This document shows, piece after piece, positions 1-5,282 of a DNA stretch of 6,093 nucleotides. Under the pieces are notes generated by a model, which worked only from the letters and a program-made list of their open reading frames with translations, was not told the DNA's origin and ran no database searches. Every line of letters starts with the position of its first letter. The stretch's first letter is position 1. Origin of the DNA: UBA3263 sp964549975 (GTDB taxonomy: Bacteria > Bacteroidota > Bacteroidia > Bacteroidales > Muribaculaceae); contig CAZJWM010000109.1 of NCBI GenBank assembly GCA_964549975.1, positions 1 through 6,093 on the forward strand. The letters run 5' to 3'. Both the position numbers and the translations under genes were made by a program.

Positions 1-903
1 ATCATTGCCGACGGCATCGCCAAAGTGACACTCGTTGGCGACCCCACAGAAATAGCACGTCTGGCTCAGGAACTTAAGCTTACCAACATTGCACAAGCCA
101 CTATCATCAACCCTCGCGACGAAGCCGTCATCGACCGCTACGCCCCCATCTTCTATGCCCTGCGCAAAAACAAAGGCATCACCATGGACGAGGCCCGACT
201 CACCTCGGCCAATCCCCTCTATCTGGGTTGCTTGATGATTAAAGCCGGCGACGCCGACTGCATGGTGGCCGGTGCCCAAAACACCACCGGCAACGTGCTC
301 CGCGCAGCCTTCACCGTGATCAAAACCGCCCCCGGCATCGACGTGGTGAGCGGCGCATTCCTCATGCTCCTGCCCGAAGGCAGCTCATTCGGCACCGACG
401 GCATCCTGGTGTTTGCCGACTGCGCCGTGGTGCCCGACCCCGACGCCCGTCAGCTGGCTCAAATAGCCGTGGCTTCGGCCCAAACCGCCCGCAACATTGC
501 CGGCATCGAGCCCCGTGTGGCCATGCTCAGCTTCTCCACCAAAGGCAGCGCCAAGCATGAACGCGTCGACAAGGTGGTGGAAGCCACTAAGATTGCCCAC
601 GAACTCGACCCCAAACTCATCATCGACGGCGAACTCCAAGCCGACGCTGCCATAGTTCCCTCGGTGGCCCACAGCAAAGCCCCCGAATCGGTGATCAACG
701 GCCGCGCAAACGTGTTGGTATTCCCCTCGCTCGAAGTGGGCAACATCGCCTACAAGCTCGTGCAACGCCTCGGCGGCGTCCAAGCCGTGGGCCCCGTGCT
801 CCAAGGCCTCGCTGCTCCCGTCAACGACCTAAGCCGCGGTTGCTTCCCTGAAGACATCTACAAAACCATCATCATGACCTGCAATCAGGCCATCAAAGAC
901 TAA
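1..903 (+). CDS. pta: Phosphate acetyltransferase, 5'-truncated by window edge
   Basis: Phosphate acetyltransferase (phosphotransacetylase) converts acetyl-CoA plus phosphate to acetyl phosphate plus CoA in the cytoplasm, the first step of acetate fermentation. The reading frame is open from base 1, and the 300 visible codons end at TAA 901-903. The family is usually about 330-340 residues, so roughly 35-40 N-terminal residues lie outside the window; the GTG at 25 is an internal valine, not a start. Seen directly: the family stretch GSAKHER (visible codons about 182-188), DGELQADAA (about 209-217), and NDLSRG (275-280), whose Ser-Arg pair corresponds to the catalytic/CoA-site Ser309-Arg310 of the Methanosarcina enzyme. 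It is the short form, with no N-terminal DRTGG/regulatory domain visible in this part. The acetate kinase gene follows after 19 bases, the classic pta-ackA pair, which supports the call strongly. Confidence 0.96.
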   Translation: MIADGIAKVTLVGDPTEIARLAQELKLTNIAQATIINPRDEAVIDRYAPIFYALRKNKGITMDEARLTSANPLYLGCLMIKAGDADCMVAGAQNTTGNVLRAAFTVIKTAPGIDVVSGAFLMLLPEGSSFGTDGILVFADCAVVPDPDARQLAQIAVASAQTARNIAGIEPRVAMLSFSTKGSAKHERVDKVVEATKIAHELDPKLIIDGELQADAAIVPSVAHSKAPESVINGRANVLVFPSLEVGNIAYKLVQRLGGVQAVGPVLQGLAAPVNDLSRGCFPEDIYKTIIMTCNQAIKD

Positions 904-922
904 TCCCCCCAAAGAAAACAAA

Positions 923-2125
923 ATGAAGATACTCGTGTTGAACTGCGGCAGCAGTTCCGTCAAATATAAACTCATCGACACCAACACCGAAACCGTGATG
1001 GCCGAAGGCGGCGTCGAAAAAATCGGCCTCCCCGACGGTTTCATCAAATTCAAAATCGCCGACGGCTCCAAGAAAATCCAAGAGCTCGGCCTGGTGAACC
1101 ACAACGGCGCCGTGCAAGCCGTGCTCCACACCCTCACCGACGCCACCTACGGCTGCATCGCCGACCTTAGCGAAATCGACGCCGTGGGCCACCGTCTGGT
1201 GCATGGCGGCACCAAGTTTAGCGACTCCGTGCTCATCACCGAAGAGGTCAAAGCCATGGTGCGCGAATGCTATCCCCTGGCTCCGCTTCACAACCCCGCC
1301 AACATGACCGGCGTGGAAGCCGTCGAAGCCCTCATGCCCGGCAAACCCCAAGTGGGCGTGTTCGACACCGCATTCCACCAGACCATGCCTGCCAAAGCCT
1401 ACATGTATGCCCTCCCCTACAAATTCTACGAAGAAGACGGAGTGCGCCGCTACGGCTTCCACGGCACCAGCCACCGCTACGTGAGTCAGCGCGTGTGTGA
1501 AATCCTGGGCGTGGACATCACCACCCAGAAAATCATCACCTGCCACGTGGGCAACGGCGGCTCCATCACCGCCATCTGCGGCGGCAAGTCAGTTGACACC
1601 TCCATGGGCCTCACCCCCACCGAAGGCCTCATGATGGGCACCCGCGTGGGCGACGTCGACCCCGGCGCAATCACCTACCTGATGGAACGCCACAACCTCT
1701 CGGCCGCCGACCTGCAGAAAATCTTCAACAAAGAGAGCGGCATGATGGGCGTGAGCGGCATCTCCAGCGACATGCGCGAAATCGAAGCCGCCGTGCAAAA
1801 GGGCGATCAGCGCGCCAAGATGACCCTTGACATGTATGAAAACCGCATCACCAAATACATCGGCGCCTACGCTGCCGAAATGGGCGGCGTGGACATCATC
1901 GTCTTCACCGGCGGCGTTGGCGAAAACCAAACCGACGTGCGCACCAGCGTCTGCGCTCCCCTGAAATTCATGGGCGTGGAAATCGACACCGCTGTCAACG
2001 ACACCGTCCGCGGCGACGAAGCCGTCATCTCCACTGCCGCCTCCAAGGTGAAAGTGGTGGTGGTCCCCACCGACGAAGAGATGATGATTGCTCGCGACAC
2101 CCGCGCCATCGTCGAAAAACTCTAA
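923..2125 (+). CDS. ackA: Acetate kinase
   Basis: Acetate kinase transfers the phosphoryl group of acetyl phosphate to ADP, giving acetate and ATP; it works with Pta upstream in substrate-level phosphorylation. The protein is complete at 400 residues, the normal family length. It opens with the ASKHA-fold phosphate-binding segment LNCGSSSVKYKLID, placing Asn7, Ser10, Ser12 and Lys14 exactly at the Methanosarcina numbering. Other active-site residues also fall in place: Arg91 in GHRLVHGG, Asp148 in FDTAFH, His180 in GFHGTSH, Arg241 in GTRVGDVDPG, and the C-terminal TDEE glutamate near 385. FTGGVGEN (about 338-345) is the adenosine-site loop. The ATG at 923 is chosen because the conserved N-terminus begins immediately there; upstream is an A-rich stretch (AAAGAAAACAAA) rather than a Shine-Dalgarno site, as is usual in Bacteroidota. 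No missing residues or frameshifts were seen. Confidence 0.98.
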   Translation: MKILVLNCGSSSVKYKLIDTNTETVMAEGGVEKIGLPDGFIKFKIADGSKKIQELGLVNHNGAVQAVLHTLTDATYGCIADLSEIDAVGHRLVHGGTKFSDSVLITEEVKAMVRECYPLAPLHNPANMTGVEAVEALMPGKPQVGVFDTAFHQTMPAKAYMYALPYKFYEEDGVRRYGFHGTSHRYVSQRVCEILGVDITTQKIITCHVGNGGSITAICGGKSVDTSMGLTPTEGLMMGTRVGDVDPGAITYLMERHNLSAADLQKIFNKESGMMGVSGISSDMREIEAAVQKGDQRAKMTLDMYENRITKYIGAYAAEMGGVDIIVFTGGVGENQTDVRTSVCAPLKFMGVEIDTAVNDTVRGDEAVISTAASKVKVVVVPTDEEMMIARDTRAIVEKL

Positions 2126-2153
2126 CGTTCATCCCCCCTAAATTTTCGATAGT

Positions 2154-3047
2154 ATGATTAAAGCTGCTATAGTGGGTTTCGGCAACATCGGCCGCTACGT
2201 GCTCGACTCCGTGCTCGAAGCCCCCGACTTTGAGCTCGTCGGCGTGGTGCGTCGCTCCACCGCCGGCGAGACCCCTCAAGCCCTGCGCGACGTGAAGGTG
2301 GTCACCGACATCGCCCAACTCGGCGAAGTTGACGTGGCCATCCTCTGCACCCCAACCCGCCACGTGGAAGAACATGCCGCCAAGCTCCTTGCCGCCGGCA
2401 TCAACACCGTAGACTCCTACGACATCCACACCTCCATCCTCGACCTGCGCCACAGACTCGACGCAGTGGCCAAAGAACACGGCTCAGTGGCCATCATCTC
2501 CGCAGGCTGGGACCCCGGAAGCGACTCCGTGGTGCGCACCCTGATGGAAGCCGCCGCCCCCAAAGGCGTGACCTACACCAACTTCGGCCCCGGCATGAGC
2601 ATGGGCCACAGCGTCTGCGTTCGCTCCAAAGAGGGCGTGAAAGACGCCATCTCCATGACCATCCCTCTGGGCACCGGCATCCACCGCCGCATGGTCTACG
2701 TTGAGCTCCTGCCCGGCTACAAACTCGAAGACGTGGCCGCCGCAGTGAAAGCCGACCCCTATTTCGCATCCGACGAAACCCACGTAATCCAAGTGGAAAG
2801 CGTTGACGCCGTCCGCGACATGGGCCACGGCGTCAACATGACCCGCAAAGGCACCTCCGGCCGCACACCCTCGCAACGTCTGGAATTCAACATGGCCATC
2901 AACAACCCCGCCCTCACGGCCCAAATCCTCGTGGGCGTGGCCCGTGCCTCCATGCGTCAGCGCCCCGGCGCCTACACCATGATTGAAGTGCCCGTGATCG
3001 ACCTCCTCCCCGGCGACCGCGACACCCTCATCAAGCATCTCGTATAA
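2154..3047 (+). CDS. ddh: meso-Diaminopimelate D-dehydrogenase
   Basis: This NADP-dependent enzyme reductively aminates tetrahydrodipicolinate to meso-2,6-diaminopimelate in one step, bypassing the succinylase, acetylase or aminotransferase branches, and supplies peptidoglycan and lysine synthesis. The 297-residue protein starts with a Rossmann motif, GFGNIG (residues 8-13). It then shows blocks that align with the Corynebacterium glutamicum enzyme: VDSYDIH (86-92; VDTYDNH there), GWDPG (118-122), FGPGMSMGHS (144-153; WGPGLSQGHS there) and HG near 225-226, followed by a C-terminal NP...GRA-like helix and PGAYTMIEV. It is somewhat shorter than the 320-residue corynebacterial protein, as I recall for Bacteroidales homologues. 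The ATG at 2154 puts the Rossmann strand at the very N-terminus. It lies 28 bases after ackA and 26 before surE, so it is probably co-transcribed, although its pathway is unrelated to acetate metabolism. Confidence 0.93.
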   Translation: MIKAAIVGFGNIGRYVLDSVLEAPDFELVGVVRRSTAGETPQALRDVKVVTDIAQLGEVDVAILCTPTRHVEEHAAKLLAAGINTVDSYDIHTSILDLRHRLDAVAKEHGSVAIISAGWDPGSDSVVRTLMEAAAPKGVTYTNFGPGMSMGHSVCVRSKEGVKDAISMTIPLGTGIHRRMVYVELLPGYKLEDVAAAVKADPYFASDETHVIQVESVDAVRDMGHGVNMTRKGTSGRTPSQRLEFNMAINNPALTAQILVGVARASMRQRPGAYTMIEVPVIDLLPGDRDTLIKHLV

Positions 3048-3073
3048 ATCCACCTATCCCCTCCAATCAACAA

Positions 3074-3868
3074 ATGTCTGAACCGCAACAATCCACCCCT
3101 CTGCGAATCCTCATCAGCAACGACGACGGCATCGCCGCCCGCGGCCTGCGCCATCTCATCGACTGCATGCGCCTGGTGGCCCCCGACGCCCAAATCGTGG
3201 CCGTGGCCCCCGCCGGCGGCTGCTCCGGCATGAGCAGCGCCATCACGGTTGATCGCCCCATCAGGCTCATCAACCACCCCGACCACAACGGCGCAAAGAT
3301 GTATTCCGTCACCGGCACCCCCGTCGACTGCGTGAAGCTCGGCATCCACGCCCTCTTTGCCGACGGCGCCATGCCCCACCTGATGCTCTCAGGGGTGAAC
3401 CACGGTTCAAACTCAGGCAACTCAAACATCTATAGCGGCACCATGGGTGCCGCTATGGAAGCTTGCATGATTGGAATCCCCGCCATTGGCTTCTCCCTGC
3501 TGAGCCACAACCCCGAGGCCGACTTCAGCCAAACCACCCCCTTCGTCACCCGCATCATCTCCGCCGTCATCGCCAAAGGCCTCCCCACGGGAGTGTGCCT
3601 CAACGTCAACATGCCCAAAGATTGCACCCCGCAGGGCATCAAAGTGACCAAATGCAGCGACGGCCGCTGGACCGAAGAATACCAACAATTTGAAGACCCC
3701 CACGGCCGCAAATTCTACTGGCTCACCGGCCAATACGTCAACTTTGCCCCCGATGACCCCACCGGCGACAACTACTGGCTCGAACGCAACTACGTCACCG
3801 TCACCCCCATTCGCCCCGACCAAACCCACTTTGAGTCGATTCCCGTCATCGCCTCCCTCTTAGACTAA
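3074..3868 (+). CDS. surE: 5'/3'-nucleotidase SurE
   Basis: SurE is a divalent-metal-dependent phosphatase that removes phosphate from nucleoside 5'- and 3'-monophosphates (and short polyphosphate in some species); it is linked to stationary-phase survival and nucleotide balance. The 264-residue protein has normal family length. Seen in order: ILISNDDG (12-19), holding the metal-binding Asp17-Asp18 pair; CSGMSSAIT (50-58), the SG loop with the metal-ligand Ser51; GTPVDCVKLG (81-90); and SGVNHGSNSG (106-115) with Asn109 and Asn113, followed by IYSGTMGAAMEA (119-130), the invariant YSGT segment. The ATG at 3074 is the first one in frame and leaves about 10 residues before the first strand; there is no Shine-Dalgarno site. 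The C-terminus (WLERNYVTVTPI) matches the usual SurE ending. It sits 26 bases after ddh and 29 before the prenyl synthase. Confidence 0.97.
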   Translation: MSEPQQSTPLRILISNDDGIAARGLRHLIDCMRLVAPDAQIVAVAPAGGCSGMSSAITVDRPIRLINHPDHNGAKMYSVTGTPVDCVKLGIHALFADGAMPHLMLSGVNHGSNSGNSNIYSGTMGAAMEACMIGIPAIGFSLLSHNPEADFSQTTPFVTRIISAVIAKGLPTGVCLNVNMPKDCTPQGIKVTKCSDGRWTEEYQQFEDPHGRKFYWLTGQYVNFAPDDPTGDNYWLERNYVTVTPIRPDQTHFESIPVIASLLD

Positions 3869-3897
3869 GTCCTTACCAACCCCACCCCAGCCCGATT

Positions 3898-4896
3898 ATG
3901 ACCACATCAGCCACCACAGACATCCGCCTGATTCGCCAAACCATCGACGACGAACTGCGCCAACTCAACGACCGTATCATGGTGAGCCTCACCTCACCTA
4001 ACGAGATGCTCAACCGCATCACGGCCGACTACCTCTCCTCGCGAGGCAAACAAATCCGCCCCATGGTGTTGCTGCTGTGTGCCAAACTATTCGGCCCCAT
4101 CAACCAACAAGTCATCTCCGCCGGCGCCGCCGTGGAGATGCTCCACAACGCCTCACTCATCCACGACGACGTCATCGACGAAAGCGACACACGCCGCGCC
4201 CGCCCCACGCTCAACGGCATCTGGGGCGGCCACATCGCCGTGTTGGTGGGCGACTACTTCACATCCACATCCCTGCGACTGGCCACCGAAACCGGCCTCA
4301 TCGACGTCATCAGCGAACTCGCCGGCCTGGGCCGACTCCTCTCCGTGGGCGAAATGGACCAAATCTACAACGCTCGCTTCCACCGCCTCAGCGAAGAAGC
4401 CTACATGCAAACCATCGCCCGCAAGACCGCCTCGCTCTTCGTCTCCTGCGCCAAAATGGGCGCCATAGCCGAAGGCGTCAGCCTCACCGACCCGCGAATG
4501 GAAGCCGTCAAAACCTACGCCCTCCAACTCGGCCTCTGCTTCCAAATCACCGACGACATCTTCGACTACGTCACCTCCGAACAACAAATTGGCAAACCCA
4601 CCGGCAGCGACCTGGCCGAAGGCAAAATCACCCTCCCCCTGCTCAGCGTCCTGCTCCGCCAAGACGCCCCGCTCCACGACGAAATGCTCGCCCTCAGCCG
4701 CAAAGAGCAACTCTCGGCCGACGAAATCGGCCGCCTCACCCAATACGCCATCGACAACGGCGGCATCCAATACGCCCAAAAGACCATGCAACGGCTCCGC
4801 GCCAAAGCCGTCGAAGCCCTCGACGTCTTCCCCCAATCGTCCGTGCGCGACGCCCTCATCTCCCTGATCGACTACGTCATCTCCCGCTCCCGCTAA
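3898..4896 (+). CDS. Polyprenyl (octaprenyl-type) diphosphate synthase
   Basis: A trans-isoprenyl diphosphate synthase that adds isopentenyl diphosphate units to an allylic primer, most likely to make the side chain of menaquinone. The 332-residue all-alpha protein has the IPP-binding RGKQIRP (49-55), the first aspartate-rich motif DDVID (90-94) within LIHDDVID, and the second motif DDIFD (219-223), followed by IGKPTGSDLAEGKITLPLL, whose KxxGxD is characteristic. The fifth residue before the first motif is a small alanine (Ala85), which in this family goes with long products because it does not block the growing chain; the exact length cannot be read from sequence, so I give no symbol (IspB-like or heptaprenyl synthase-like are both possible). 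It is the last gene of the probable operon, 29 bases after surE. Its coding strand is extremely C-rich, and the translation in another frame (4077-4925) is an artefact of that. Confidence 0.94.
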   Translation: MTTSATTDIRLIRQTIDDELRQLNDRIMVSLTSPNEMLNRITADYLSSRGKQIRPMVLLLCAKLFGPINQQVISAGAAVEMLHNASLIHDDVIDESDTRRARPTLNGIWGGHIAVLVGDYFTSTSLRLATETGLIDVISELAGLGRLLSVGEMDQIYNARFHRLSEEAYMQTIARKTASLFVSCAKMGAIAEGVSLTDPRMEAVKTYALQLGLCFQITDDIFDYVTSEQQIGKPTGSDLAEGKITLPLLSVLLRQDAPLHDEMLALSRKEQLSADEIGRLTQYAIDNGGIQYAQKTMQRLRAKAVEALDVFPQSSVRDALISLIDYVISRSR

Positions 4897-4977
4897 TCCC
4901 CACCCCAGATTGCCCGTGGCGATGAGCAAATATCGCTCTCAGAAATAAGATTAATCAATTAAATATCATCCCCTTGC

Positions 4978-5004
4978 AAATCGCCAGCCAATGGCTGGCG
5001 ATTT
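4978..5004 (+). terminator. 12-bp perfect hairpin, possible operon terminator
   Basis: The arms AAATCGCCAGCC (4978-4989) and GGCTGGCGATTT (4993-5004) are perfectly complementary around a three-base AAT loop. It lies 81 bases after the prenyl synthase stop codon, a reasonable place for the end of the operon transcript. Against a classical intrinsic terminator, the T run after the stem is only the TTT that closes the stem itself, followed by AAGC. The symmetric A/T flanks could let it act in both directions between the convergent genes. It could also be a unit of a dispersed palindromic repeat. The structure is seen directly; its role is inferred. Confidence 0.45.
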
Positions 5005-5095
5005 AAGCATGGAATAACCGAGCACGCATCAAAAATGCGCAGAGATAATACAAGCACATTTATTTGATAATCAGACATGTGTGAGATGGAAGCTG

Positions 5096-5113
5096 ATGCG
5101 CCGAGAGGCGCAT
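5096..5113 (+). repeat. GAGA-loop hairpin 1 (shared core GCCGAGAGG)
   Basis: ATGCGCC (5096-5102) and GGCGCAT (5107-5113) form a perfect 7-bp stem closed by the loop GAGA, which as RNA is a GNRA-type tetraloop on the + strand. A further CTG (5093-5095) can pair with CAG (5117-5119) across a small bulge. Its core GCCGAGAGG (5100-5108) recurs at 5179-5187 in a second hairpin. On the minus strand the loop would be UCUC, which has no special stability, so the + strand is the better RNA candidate. Function unknown. Confidence 0.55.
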
Positions 5114-5124
5114 ATTCAGTGTTA

Positions 5125-5156
5125 ACCCCCGACAAAGCGAAGCGCATGTCGGGGGT
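5125..5156. repeat. 10-bp GC-rich inverted repeat with ACCCCC/GGGGGT ends
   Basis: ACCCCCGACA (5125-5134) pairs perfectly with TGTCGGGGGT (5147-5156). The 12-base loop AAGCGAAGCGCA can add an inner GCG/CGC 3-bp stem (5137-5139 with 5143-5145), and it contains GCGAAGC, a sequence known to form an unusually stable mini-hairpin in single-stranded DNA. No T run follows on either strand (GTGG after it on +, TTAAC after it on minus), so it is a poor intrinsic terminator. It lies between the two GAGA-loop hairpins, 11 bases after the first and 16 before the second. Confidence 0.55.
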
Positions 5157-5172
5157 GGTATCATCCTATGGC

Positions 5173-5194
5173 ATGTCTGCCGAGAGGTAGACAT
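5173..5194 (+). repeat. GAGA-loop hairpin 2 with G-U pair (shared core GCCGAGAGG)
   Basis: ATGTCTGCC (5173-5181) and GGTAGACAT (5186-5194) form a 9-bp stem around GAGA. The only non-Watson-Crick position is G5179 opposite T5188, which is a tolerated G-U pair in a + strand RNA but a C-A mismatch in a minus-strand RNA. The loop and closing pairs are the same as in the hairpin at 5096-5113, while the outer stem differs but still pairs. ATGGCA (5168-5173) can also pair with TGCCAT (5229-5234), enclosing this hairpin and the next palindrome. Role unknown. Confidence 0.55.
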
Positions 5195-5212
5195 TACAGG
5201 CACTCAGTTAGC

Positions 5213-5224
5213 TGCGCCGGCGCA
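5213..5224. repeat. 12-base perfect palindrome TGCGCCGGCGCA
   Basis: TGCGCCGGCGCA is fully self-complementary with no spacer, so it is better suited to a symmetric protein-binding or dimer-forming site than to a tight hairpin, although a shorter stem with a 4-base loop is possible. It shares TGCGCCG with the hairpin at 5096-5113 (5097-5103). It lies 18 bases after the second GAGA hairpin. No function can be assigned. Confidence 0.4.
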
Positions 5225-5242
5225 CTCTTGCCATGCACCTTC

Positions 5243-5278
5243 TTACGGCCGGATATTGTGTTCTATAGTAGGCCGTGG
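5243..5278. repeat. Inverted repeat ACGGCC/GGCCGT just 3' of the minus-strand gene
   Basis: ACGGCC (5245-5250) pairs with GGCCGT (5271-5276) across a 20-base AT-rich loop; on the + strand two further U-G pairs (5243-5244 with 5277-5278) extend it. The repeat ends 4 bases beyond the stop codon of the minus-strand gene, so it could mark or protect the 3' end of that transcript, but there is no T run, so I do not call it a terminator. Confidence 0.35.
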
Positions 5279-5282
5279 TCGC

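Larger units (their letters stand above)
4897..5282. other. Gene-free convergent intergenic region rich in inverted repeats
   Basis: This stretch of 386 bases separates the + strand operon from a minus-strand gene, so it is 3' to both. I found no convincing coding sequence: the short frames at 4959-5147 (minus) and 5168-5350 (plus) run straight through hairpins and have no recognisable protein character. No tRNA, rRNA or riboswitch was recognised. It contains at least six inverted repeats, listed separately, plus weaker ones: GCGAT/ATCGC at 4919-4936, TTAAT-CA-ATTAA at 4951-4962, and CGCAT/ATGCG at 5025-5039 with a CAAAA loop. Composition falls from strongly C-rich coding sequence to AT-rich spacer (about 4937-4977 and 5041-5090) broken by GC-rich stems. 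Confidence 0.8.

Noticed and set aside
25..27. GTG as a start codon for phosphate acetyltransferase
   Set aside because: The frame is open to base 1 with family-like sequence before it, and the protein would be about 40 residues short; the true start is outside the window.
2138..2149. TAAATTTT before ddh as a promoter
   Set aside because: Only a partial match in a 28-base gap between apparently co-transcribed genes, with no upstream element.
2484..3053. 189-codon minus-strand frame opposite ddh, and similar antisense frames at 893-1546, 3422-3829 and 4153-4929
   Set aside because: Gly/Val/His/Ala-rich translations typical of the complement of GC-rich genes; the + strand genes have intact catalytic motifs.
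4077..4925. 282-codon + frame inside the prenyl synthase gene
   Set aside because: Composed largely of Arg, Pro, His and Gln as expected from a shifted reading of C-rich codons; it overlaps a clear enzyme gene and has no protein-family character.
5059..5066. TTTATTTG as a Bacteroidota -7 promoter element (consensus TAnnTTTG) for a + strand RNA
   Set aside because: It differs from the consensus at the second base and no TTTG-type -33 element lies at the right distance upstream; too weak to annotate, though it sits just before the hairpin cluster.
4959..5147. 62-codon minus-strand frame through the intergenic hairpins
   Set aside because: Its codons are the arms of inverted repeats; no family resemblance and no convincing start signal.
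4978..5224. CRISPR array or attC-like site
   Set aside because: The repeats are few, differ in sequence and spacing, and there are no cas genes, integrase or conserved recombination core.
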